A stretch of 64,000 nt of DNA from JALZAH01 sp051000755 (GTDB lineage Bacteria > Actinomycetota > Acidimicrobiia > Acidimicrobiales > Palsa-688), in contig JBPCNZ010000120.1 in NCBI GenBank assembly GCA_051000755.1, positions 1-64,000 on the forward strand. Reading direction: 5' to 3'. The position numbers and the translations under genes are program-made. Below the pieces are notes generated by a model. It ran no database searches, had not been told where the DNA came from, and saw only the letters and a program-made list of their open reading frames with translations. Each line of letters starts with the position of its first letter. Position 1 is the stretch's first letter. Below are positions 16,595 to 24,111 of the stretch, piece after piece.

Positions 16595-17815
16595 ATGGGC
16601 GTCGGCCCTGACGGCAAGACGATCCGCCGGGAGGTCAACGGCGCCAGCAAGAACGAGGTGACGCGGAAGGTCCGGGCGTTGGAGGCGCAACGCGATGCAG
16701 GGCTTCTGGCACACACCCCCAAGGTTCTCCTGGCCGACCATATCGACGCCTGGATCGACCGGCGCCAGGACAACGAGGAGATTCGCCCGACCACCGCCAA
16801 GGGGTACCGGACCGACGCCCGCTACATCCGAGCGGCCCTGCCCGGCGTGAAGCTCGGCCAGGTCTCGCCCCGCCACGTTGACGAGTTGTGGACGTGGATG
16901 CTGGCCAACGACATCAACGTCGCCCACTGCCGTCGAACGCTACGAGCGGCGCTGAACGACGCGGTACGCCGGGGCCTGATCCCCCGCAACCCGGTGGAAC
17001 GGGCCGGGAGGCCGAAGCAGGCGTCATCGAAACCTCAGCCGTACGCCGTCAGCCAGATGCGGGCGTTCCTGACCGCCGCCCGCCTGGAGCGCAACGCCCC
17101 TCGATGGACGCTGGCCAGCCTGCAAGGGCTCCGCCAGGGTGAGGCCCTCGGCCTCCAATGGGACGACCTGGACCTGGACGACCTGGCGAAGCCCCCGGTG
17201 CTCCACGTCCGGCGCCAACTGCACCGCATCCCCTTCCGTCACGGCTGCGCCGACCCTGACGCCTGCACCTACATCAACTCGTTGGGCGAGGTCACGCCCG
17301 CCAAGCGGGGGGCGGACTGCCCGAAACACAGGCCAGGCGGGCTGGTTACCGACGAGCCGAAGTCCGAGAACGGGCACCGCCTCGTCGTGCTTCCCGAGCC
17401 GGTACGACGAGACCTACTGACCCACCGGGACCGCCAAGCCGACGAGGCTGCCACCAACCCACTGTGGGAGCCCGGACCTGGCGGCGGCTGGGTGTTCCCG
17501 TCAGCAGACGGCGGGCCGACCGACCCGCGCCAAGACCATCGGGACTTCGTTCGGATCATGACAGCCGCCGCGCTCCCCCACCGCAGGCTTCACGACCTTC
17601 GCCACTCGTCGGCCGAGATGATGGTCGTCAACCTGGGCATCGGCACCAAGACGGCAGGCCAGGTCCTCGGCCACGCGTCGGACAACCAGACGAGTGCCTA
17701 CCTGCACGCCCTCACTGACGCCAGGGTGGTCGCGGCCAACAAGGTGGGCGAGTTGTTCTACGGGCCAGAGACCAAGCCCAAGCGACGGAAGACCCCGAAG
17801 GGGACCGGCGGATGA
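16595..17815 (+). CDS. int: Tyrosine recombinase (integrase)
   Basis: 406 residues of a lambda-type integrase. The catalytic Arg is in LQGLRQGEALGLQW (~177), the box II HxxR in RLHDLRHSS (~333-341), the His in GQVLGHAS (~360) and the Tyr nucleophile in QTSAYLHAL (~368). The N-terminal arm domain is visible as DGKTIRREVNGASKNEVTRK. The sequence RWRGKVT just before ATG 16595 also belongs to the domain, and its natural N-terminus (SRAANGRSTIFADT) is in another frame, so either the start is at ATG 16595 or one base has been lost. It should integrate and, with the Xis-like protein, excise the element at the tRNA-Arg site 120 bp downstream. Confidence 0.9.
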   Translation: MGVGPDGKTIRREVNGASKNEVTRKVRALEAQRDAGLLAHTPKVLLADHIDAWIDRRQDNEEIRPTTAKGYRTDARYIRAALPGVKLGQVSPRHVDELWTWMLANDINVAHCRRTLRAALNDAVRRGLIPRNPVERAGRPKQASSKPQPYAVSQMRAFLTAARLERNAPRWTLASLQGLRQGEALGLQWDDLDLDDLAKPPVLHVRRQLHRIPFRHGCADPDACTYINSLGEVTPAKRGADCPKHRPGGLVTDEPKSENGHRLVVLPEPVRRDLLTHRDRQADEAATNPLWEPGPGGGWVFPSADGGPTDPRQDHRDFVRIMTAAALPHRRLHDLRHSSAEMMVVNLGIGTKTAGQVLGHASDNQTSAYLHALTDARVVAANKVGELFYGPETKPKRRKTPKGTGG

Positions 17816-17819
17816 GCGC

Positions 17820-17879
17820 TGGTGGTCACGGTCGCCGGTGTACACCGCTGTAGGGCATCTGGTGGTCATCTGGTGGTCA
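17820..17879. repeat. Three copies of TGGTGGTCA between int and att
   Basis: Exact copies of TGGTGGTCA begin at 17820, 17860 and 17871; the last two lie in an 11-bp tandem ATCTGGTGGTC. Direct repeats between an integrase gene and its core site are typical arm-type integrase binding sites. Binding is inferred from position only. Confidence 0.5.
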
Positions 17880-17936
17880 GCCGAACCGCCAAGAGGACCT
17901 CTCGCCCGCCTGCACCCCACCTGACCTGCGGTTTCT

Positions 17937-17982
17937 TGGTGCCCCCGGCAGGACTCGAACCTGCGACCCGCCGCTTAGAAGG
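17937..17982 (-). other. Integrase core site: 3' half of tRNA-Arg(UCU) including CCA
   Basis: On the minus strand the sequence reads from the anticodon loop CTTCTAA (anticodon TCT, Arg) through a T arm with GGTTCGAGTCC to the acceptor strand and an encoded CCA. The sequence upstream of the anticodon loop does not complete a tRNA: no GCCCCCG acceptor partner and a mismatched anticodon stem. It is therefore a 45-bp tRNA 3' segment, the usual crossover region for tyrosine integrases. Because integrase and arm repeats lie on the 3' side and non-tRNA sequence lies on the 5' side, the geometry is that of attP (or a junction between two tandem elements). Confidence 0.8.
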
Positions 17983-18427
17983 CGCTAGCGATACGTCCGT
18001 CCGTGTCCGTCTATGTCATCTCGGATCCGTCGACCAGCACATTCGTGATGTCAATAGGCCCTCGGTCAACGCTGTACTGCACCATAACTGCACCACACAA
18101 TCGATCTGAGCCAGGCTTCGGGCCACTTCGCTGCCGGACCTGAGCGGCGGTGTCCACACCAGCGGCAGATGCTCAGCGTCCACCCCGGATACCTGCCGGT
18201 TCTGTCGCGACCCAAAGTGCTGGGCCCGAGGACCGCTGGCGCTTGTTCTGGCGTGGCCGCAATGGCGATCCGCGCCACTGTGGAGACGCGTCTCGGAGGT
18301 TCCTGGGATGCTTCCCGCTCATGTGGGACTTCGGTCGCCAAGCCAACATGCTCGACATGGCTCGAGTACCGAATGATCTCCGATCGCTATCCCGCATACC
18401 CGTCTGCGGGTGCGGTAATCTCTCCAC
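17983..18427. other. Intergenic stretch right of the att core
   Basis: About 445 bp with no convincing gene. It starts with CGTCCGT repeats and the palindrome CGCTAGCG beside the core. Weak frames on both strands look like noise. It probably contains the second integrase arm and the promoter of the gene starting at 18428. Confidence 0.4.
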
Positions 18428-19234
18428 GTGACGAAAGACTGCAGGTGCGCTTGGTGCGATCGGCCGTTTCAGCGGCCGAATCCTCGGGGGCCGATTCCGC
18501 AATACTGCAGCGTCGGCCATCGTCAGCGAGCCTATGAGGCACGAGCAGGTCTTCGAAGAGCCGCTCGAGGCCTCTCCGCGATCGACACCACGAAGATGAT
18601 CAGCGGTCTCACCAGCGCCATGGCCGGCCTGGACGCCGCCAAGATCAGCGGGGTGTCCAACGCCCTCGCCGGCCTGGACGCCGCCAAGATCACCGGAATG
18701 ACCACCGCCATGGCTGGTATCGACACCACGAAGATGATCGGCGGTCTCACCAGCGCCATGGCCGGCCTGGACGCCGATGACATTGAAGGTCTTTGGGGCA
18801 GCGTTCCCACTCAGCTGCGCGACATGATGGCGACGGTCGACGCAAGTTCTTTCAGCTCTGCCTTCGACGCCCTTGTTACGACCATAGACCCGAACGCCCC
18901 AGGCAACGGCTCGGACTTTGAGCAAACTGCTGCCTCACGGTCTCAGGCCGTTGCCCTCGCACTTTGGGTCATCGTACTTCTGATCCTTCTGGGCGCCGCT
19001 ATACCAGAAGTCGTCTCGACTACGACCGACGCTGTTAGCGGCGTTATGGAGGGAGTCGGGCTAGGCTACCAACTCGCTGCCGCAACCTATGACCAGAGTC
19101 CAGTTCTTAACGACATCTACAACTGCATTGGGTTCATTTCGACCATTGCGTTTGTCAAGAGCTCGGTTGGTCGGGCTCGTGCTCGCAGAACTCGCCGCGA
19201 CTCGCCACCTCCAAGTGCCAATGAAGCCTCCTAG
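18428..19234 (+). CDS. Zinc-ribbon, repeat and membrane protein of unknown function
   Basis: A 268-residue protein from GTG 18428. Residues 5-37 form a small zinc ribbon (CRCAWCDRPF and PQYCSVGHRQRAYEAR, as in short phage/ICE zinc proteins). Residues ~50-120 contain four or five copies of a 15-16 residue repeat (DAAKISGVSNALAG, DAAKITGMTTAMAG, DTTKMIGGLTSAMAG). A helix at about 175-195 (ALALWVIVLLILLGAAIP) and a second hydrophobic stretch near 235 anchor it in the membrane. The C-terminus is basic. The combination suggests a nucleic-acid- or metal-sensing cytosolic head on a membrane effector, as in some phage-defence proteins, but this is inference. It is the first gene right of the att core. 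Confidence 0.65.
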   Translation: MTKDCRCAWCDRPFQRPNPRGPIPQYCSVGHRQRAYEARAGLRRAARGLSAIDTTKMISGLTSAMAGLDAAKISGVSNALAGLDAAKITGMTTAMAGIDTTKMIGGLTSAMAGLDADDIEGLWGSVPTQLRDMMATVDASSFSSAFDALVTTIDPNAPGNGSDFEQTAASRSQAVALALWVIVLLILLGAAIPEVVSTTTDAVSGVMEGVGLGYQLAAATYDQSPVLNDIYNCIGFISTIAFVKSSVGRARARRTRRDSPPPSANEAS

Positions 19235-19638
19235 CGGCGCACCATTGAGACGATCCCAGCTGCTCAGTTTTCTCGTCTTCCCCTCTGCCACGGCCTTACC
19301 TGTGGCATTCTCTCAGACGCCATCGGAAAACTCGATGTTGTTATCGAGTTCGTCCCTCTGCACGCCGTCCCGAACGGTGTTTCCGAGTGATACGAGGTAT
19401 CACCGGTAGGTACTCGTCCCACGTGACAGAAGGTCAGTGGATCGAGACTCCCTCCGCGGCGACCTCGACTCTAGATGATGACTCTGACTGGTCTCGAGGG
19501 CTGTCAGCACGGCCTCAGCCATCAGGTCGCGCCTGCCCGAGTCAACAGCACGGGTTCGACTTCCCCAACGAGGAGGACTTGAAGGCCGGCTTACCATGCT
19601 CGAATAATGGCGAAGTCAAGTCACGCAGGCGGCTCGGA
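19235..19638. other. Intergenic stretch, no gene seen
   Basis: About 400 bp of lower GC than its surroundings, at the 3' ends of two convergent genes. Weak frames (for example from 19387) lack coding composition and a ribosome binding site. I see no RNA gene here. Confidence 0.4.
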
Positions 19639-20754
19639 TTAAACGTTACGCCACGACTGACGGAGCGTTTTCAGAAGAACATTGCCGCGAGCCCGTGATC
19701 CGTCAGGGCAGTAGATCTCGATGTCGTAGTCACGATAGTAACGTCGGAAACGTTTCTCGACCCAGGCGGACACTGTCATCTCTCCGGAAGCGGCGCGCCT
19801 GTAGGGATAAACGTTAGGCGGAGGGTCGTCCCGCCACGACAGAGGATCGCTCCTGTAAGACCCAGACGGTAATCGCTCGACATCCACGAATACTTTGAAT
19901 CCTTCTACCGCCTCGATCTCATTGTCAAGGCAATCCCACGCGTCCATGGTGTTGACCTGTGCGTTGAGTTCCAAGAGAGTATCCCAGAAATCGCAGACCT
20001 GGAACGGGTATCCGAGCACAGTGCCGATCTGGCCGACGCAGATGATGAGGTCCTCCTCGGTGGAATTTTCGAGGTCAATCCAGGCCGCGTCGTCAGTCTG
20101 ATCGTTCATAGTGGACACGAGGGCGTCAGCGTCGGACACACCGATCGTCTCGAGGACCATGTCGAAACAGGTGATCTCCGTATCTTCGCCGGCCAGCCCG
20201 CCTGACTCACCAGACCGCCGCTGACCTGAAGCTCTCCGTAGTACAACTTCAGCCCCTTTGTCGCCCCCCTTGGCTACTCGCCCGGCCTCCTTCGCCCTCA
20301 CTAACTCTTCCGTTCTTTGGGCGAACCGCTCTACGTCGTCGGCGCTGATACCGCTCAGGACGGCCCTGGTCGCTTCGATAGCGGTGGCCCGAGTCGCAGC
20401 CAGATATGACGGATCGTGCCACAACTTCTCCAACTCGGGTGTCCACCCTTCCGAATCGGGACCGAATTCGGCAACCATGGCGTCGACACAGGATTCCGCG
20501 GCTTTTCGGGTGTCGTACGTGCCGACGTTGCCATAGCACTCGCCGCTGTAGCTGTACTGGGTTACACGGAAGACAAGCCTGTTGCCCTTGTTTCGGCGAG
20601 CCCGTATTTTGTAGCTGGTCGGTGGCACGGGGCGAGTCCACCAGCCCGGGTCTGGATCGTTGTCGAGCCCGCTTATGACGTCTGTGACGTCGAACGCCCG
20701 CAACGACGGACTCTGCTTGCCCAGTATCTTCTTCTTCAGGGCCTTGCTGGCCAT
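19639..20754 (-). CDS. Hypothetical protein with a C-terminal domain shared with the gene at 21140
   Basis: 371 residues from ATG 20754 (AGGA just upstream). The N-terminal half begins with KALKKKILGKQ and holds a possible strand-rich core (SYKIRARRNKGNRLVFRVTQ), then a helical linker (RFAQRTEELVRAKEAGR). The C-terminal ~90 residues, EGFKVFVD, then NVYPYRRAASGEMTVSAWVE, then YDIEIYCPDG, match the 94-residue protein encoded divergently at 21140 (EGYKVHVR, TYPYERALKNSANVSDWTQN, FDVDVLNYSG). The acidic middle region includes DFWDTLLELNAQVNTMDAWD. No known family; lower GC than flanks suggests recent transfer. Confidence 0.65.
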   Translation of the reverse strand: MASKALKKKILGKQSPSLRAFDVTDVISGLDNDPDPGWWTRPVPPTSYKIRARRNKGNRLVFRVTQYSYSGECYGNVGTYDTRKAAESCVDAMVAEFGPDSEGWTPELEKLWHDPSYLAATRATAIEATRAVLSGISADDVERFAQRTEELVRAKEAGRVAKGGDKGAEVVLRRASGQRRSGESGGLAGEDTEITCFDMVLETIGVSDADALVSTMNDQTDDAAWIDLENSTEEDLIICVGQIGTVLGYPFQVCDFWDTLLELNAQVNTMDAWDCLDNEIEAVEGFKVFVDVERLPSGSYRSDPLSWRDDPPPNVYPYRRAASGEMTVSAWVEKRFRRYYRDYDIEIYCPDGSRARGNVLLKTLRQSWRNV

Positions 20755-21139
20755 GGAGGTCCTATCAGGAGAGGTTGACTCAGAACACGATACGAGGTGG
20801 GATTCGCAATGGTCAGCCGGCGGTGCCACCGAAGCTGCTGGATCTTATGTCACTGCCTGTCAACCCATAATAGCTGCGCCCGAGCCCCCGCCAGATCGAG
20901 GACGCGTGGCCGCAAGGCTCGGTGGACTATGGGATGAGCATCTTCGCTGTCCATGGCGGTCAGGCCGTGTTCGTCGCTGTCGCCAAGCCAGACCTGGTGG
21001 GGTTGATATCCAGCGGTAATCGGGCGGATCAACCTCCCGGCACAACCTGTTTGCGCTCGAGGACTTCGTTCACAGACGGCTGCGGATCTCTTACCTCTAT
21101 GCTGAACCGACTGTCTAAATTTTAGAGCTGGAGGATCTG
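20755..21139. other. Divergent promoter region
   Basis: About 385 bp between two divergent genes that share a domain. No convincing gene on either strand. It should hold the promoters of both; a GGAGG Shine-Dalgarno sequence precedes the rightward gene at 21129-21134. Confidence 0.4.
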
Positions 21140-21424
21140 TTGGCAACGATCAAGGCCATCGAGGCGAAAATTGAGAAGATCGAGGGATACAAGGTCCACG
21201 TTCGATATGAGGACGGTCGCGACGTCCGTGGCGACCGAGCGAACCTTCCCACATACCCCTACGAGCGCGCTCTCAAGAATTCCGCCAACGTCAGCGATTG
21301 GACCCAGAATCGGTTCAAGGCCACCTACCCCGGTTTCGACGTTGACGTACTGAACTACAGCGGGAAACGGGTGCACGGTCGAACCAAGCTGGCGACCGTT
21401 CGCGACACATACTTGCCAGGCTGA
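21140..21424 (+). CDS. Small protein, stand-alone form of the shared domain
   Basis: 94 residues from TTG 21140 with GGAGG about 6 bp upstream. The whole protein corresponds to the C-terminal domain of the 371-residue protein encoded divergently: EGYKVHVRYEDGRDVRG, YPYERALKNSANVSDWTQNR, FDVDVLNYSGKRVHGRT aligning with conserved Tyr-Pro-Tyr, Trp and Arg positions. It looks like a small alpha/beta domain with a basic face. Being encoded separately next to the fused copy suggests a regulator or decoy (for example antitoxin-like) of the larger protein; that is inference. Confidence 0.65.
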   Translation: MATIKAIEAKIEKIEGYKVHVRYEDGRDVRGDRANLPTYPYERALKNSANVSDWTQNRFKATYPGFDVDVLNYSGKRVHGRTKLATVRDTYLPG

Positions 21425-21732
21425 CCCGAAGCGCCGAGGTCCAGGCCGCCATCACGGTCCGGCGCGACAATCGGTTCAAGGAACTCTCGACTTCGACTGG
21501 GAACACCGTATATAGGGACACTCTGGATGGACCAAGCGGCTGAGTTACTGGGCAGTTGGTGTCACGTCGAGCGAGGTCTGCACACGCTTGGGATGGATGC
21601 GACCGTAGCTTCGTCTACGACGCCAGTCGTAGCCAACCGTGGGTGCCGCCCAGCACCTGGTCCGGCAGCCGGTTTCCGAACGCTCCGTCCCTCAACAGCT
21701 AGATTCGATCCGGCGTCGATCTTTCTGGAGGG
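21425..21732. other. Intergenic stretch upstream of the defence genes
   Basis: About 310 bp without a supported gene. A short frame from 21425 has some protein-like content but no start. The end holds the GGAGGGG ribosome binding site of the DUF262 gene. Confidence 0.35.
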
Positions 21733-24051
21733 GTGTTGGACAAGAAGTTCACGAGCGACGAGGTTCCGCTCGCCCAGCTGCTGGACCAAGCGAGGACCGG
21801 GGTGCTACAGCTCCCTGACTTCCAACGAGGCTGGGTGTGGGACGACAACGCAATCAGGAGCCTCCTAGCGTCGATCTCCCTGTCGTATCCAATCGGGGCG
21901 GTCATGACGCTCCAGACTGGAAACCCGGAGGTCAAATTTCGGCCCAGGCTTCTGGAAGGCGTCGAGCTCACCAAGGCTGTCGACCCCGAGATCCTCCTTT
22001 TGGACGGCCAACAGCGTGCTACGTCGCTCTACTTGGTTCTTAGGTCCGGCCAGCCTGTCTGGACGAAGGACCCCCGAAAGAACGACATCTTGAGGCGCTA
22101 CTACGTCGACATCAAGGCAAGTCTGGACCCAACGTTCGACCGAGAAGATGCGATCCTATCGGTGCCCGCCGATGGCCTGATCAAGAGCTTCGGCAAGGAG
22201 GTCACGCTGGACGTTTCGACCCGGAAGGCAGAGATTGCCGCGGAGATGTTCCCTCTCGGGATCGTCCTCGACTTCGCCGAGACTATGTCTTGGATGCTCG
22301 AGTACCTGTCGGCTGGGCCGGGCGGGGAGGTGGACAGGCTTGAGATGTGGAAGGGATTCAACGAGGCGATCATCAACCCCTTCGTGCAGTACCAGGTCCC
22401 TACGATCCAGCTCATCAAGGCGACCCCCAAGGAGGCCGTCTGCCAGGTCTTCGAAAAGGTCAACACTGGCGGTGTCGACCTCACCGTCTTCGAGCTTTTG
22501 ACCGCTACCTATGCGGCCGATGACTTCAACCTCCGAGATGACTGGAAGGGGCGCCAGAAGCGGCTGTCCGCGTACGGTGTCCTGGACCGTTTCGCAGCAA
22601 CGGACTTCCTTCAGGTCGTGACGTTGCTCGCTACGCATGCTCGTCGCGAGAAGCACCTCGAGGCCAATGCTGACGGTTCATCTGGCCCGCCGGTGTCTTG
22701 CAAACGACGCGATGTGCTGCGGCTGTCTCTCGAGGACTACAAGGCCTGGTCCGAACTGGCGACAAAAGCCTTAGAACGTGCGGTGACCTTCCTCCACGGC
22801 GAACACATCTTCACGGGCCGGGATGTCCCCTACGCCACTCAGCTCGTACCGTTGGCGGCGGTGATGGCTCGTCTCCGGAGCAAGGCGGAGAGCTTTGGCG
22901 TGCGAGAGATGCTCCGACGTTGGCTGTGGTGTGGCGTGTTTGGGGAAATGTATGGCGGGTCGACCGAAACGCGTTTCGCCTACGACATGCAGGACGTCCT
23001 CGCCTGGGTAGATGGCGACGATCAGGAACCGCGCACTGTGCGCGATGCCCAGTTCCAAGCTGATCGGCTTCTTTCGCTGTTCTCTCGCCAGAGCGCTGCC
23101 TACAAGGGTTTGTATGCGATGCAGATGAAGCGCGGCGGACGTGACTTCCGTACGGGGACGACGATCGACGTCCATGCCTATGCGGATGACGCGATCGAGA
23201 TCCATCACATCTTCCCAAGGTCATGGTGTCAAAGCCACAAGATCAGTGCATGGTTAGCTGACAGTGTTGTAAATAAGACGGCTATCGACGCGTACACCAA
23301 TCGATACATCGGGGGGAGCGCACCAAGCATATATCTGGCGGTCATCGAGAATCACGACAAGATAGCGCCGGTTGATCTCGATGCCATCCTCCGTAGCCAT
23401 GACATCGACCCGATCACTCTTAGATCTGATGACTTTGAGGCGTTCTTCTCTCGTAGGTTCGAGCGTCTCCTCAAGCAGATCGAGGAAGCTATGGGCAAGC
23501 CGGTCAACAGAATTGCTGGCGGTACGGATAATCCGTTCCATACCCCGGAACCTCACATCGATCCGGAAGAGGCGATCCGAGTTCTTCTCAAGGGAGGTGA
23601 GACGAAGGTCGTCGAGTTCAAGTCGACAGGCCGCCTCAATCTTCACACCAATGAGAAGGATCCAAATGTCGAGTGGGCGGTGCTTAAGTCGATCGCCGGT
23701 TTTGCCAACGCCTACGGCGGAACGCTGCTTGTCGGCGCGGCCGATGATGGCACGATTGTCGGAGTCGAAAGAGACTTCCCGCTCGTCAAGGGCGGGGACA
23801 GTGATGGATGGGAACTGTGGCTGACCGACGCAGTCTCGGCGTCGATGGGCAAGGTCCTCGCCGCAGACCTCGAGGTAACCAATCAGGTCATTGACGGCCT
23901 GACCGTCGTGCGGATCGAGGTCGGTCCTTCGCCAAAGCCGGTCTTTGCCACCAAGGATAAGAAGCCCGCCTTCATGGTCCGAATCAACAACTCCACCCAG
24001 GAGCTGACCGGCCAGGAGATGCTCGACTACAAGCACACACGATGGCCTTGA
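21733..24051 (+). CDS. DUF262 (GmrSD-like) - HNH - AlbA_2 fusion protein
   Basis: 772 residues from GTG 21733. The N-terminal DUF262/ParB-like domain has LQLPDFQRGWVWDD (~25-38) and LLDGQQRATSL (~87-97), the DGQQR nucleotide-using motif of GmrS-type modification-dependent nucleases. An HNH-like nuclease motif IEIHHIFPRSW lies near 488-498. The last ~150 residues are an AlbA_2/Schlafen-type domain (TKVVEFKSTGR near 625, FANAYGGTLLVGAADDG near 655). GmrSD systems cleave modified DNA using NTPs; AlbA_2 domains bind nucleic acid. The gene is followed at 60 bp by a type III-like restriction gene in the same direction, so it is probably the first gene of a defence operon. The HNH-AlbA_2 order is unusual for DUF262 proteins. 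Confidence 0.85.
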   Translation: MLDKKFTSDEVPLAQLLDQARTGVLQLPDFQRGWVWDDNAIRSLLASISLSYPIGAVMTLQTGNPEVKFRPRLLEGVELTKAVDPEILLLDGQQRATSLYLVLRSGQPVWTKDPRKNDILRRYYVDIKASLDPTFDREDAILSVPADGLIKSFGKEVTLDVSTRKAEIAAEMFPLGIVLDFAETMSWMLEYLSAGPGGEVDRLEMWKGFNEAIINPFVQYQVPTIQLIKATPKEAVCQVFEKVNTGGVDLTVFELLTATYAADDFNLRDDWKGRQKRLSAYGVLDRFAATDFLQVVTLLATHARREKHLEANADGSSGPPVSCKRRDVLRLSLEDYKAWSELATKALERAVTFLHGEHIFTGRDVPYATQLVPLAAVMARLRSKAESFGVREMLRRWLWCGVFGEMYGGSTETRFAYDMQDVLAWVDGDDQEPRTVRDAQFQADRLLSLFSRQSAAYKGLYAMQMKRGGRDFRTGTTIDVHAYADDAIEIHHIFPRSWCQSHKISAWLADSVVNKTAIDAYTNRYIGGSAPSIYLAVIENHDKIAPVDLDAILRSHDIDPITLRSDDFEAFFSRRFERLLKQIEEAMGKPVNRIAGGTDNPFHTPEPHIDPEEAIRVLLKGGETKVVEFKSTGRLNLHTNEKDPNVEWAVLKSIAGFANAYGGTLLVGAADDGTIVGVERDFPLVKGGDSDGWELWLTDAVSASMGKVLAADLEVTNQVIDGLTVVRIEVGPSPKPVFATKDKKPAFMVRINNSTQELTGQEMLDYKHTRWP

Positions 24052-24111
24052 GGTGACGAGCACGGAGGCTACGGTGATCAACATGCGTCGGGGGAGCGGC
24101 TGAGCAAGGCG

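Noticed and set aside
17937..18030. Complete tRNA-Arg gene
   Set aside because: The 5' acceptor strand GCCCCCG and D arm are missing, and the anticodon stem pairs only partly.
17822..18109. Open frame giving a protein with PPAGLEPATRRLEG
   Set aside because: This peptide is the known artefact of translating the reverse complement of a tRNA 3' half; the DNA is the tRNA-Arg att core.
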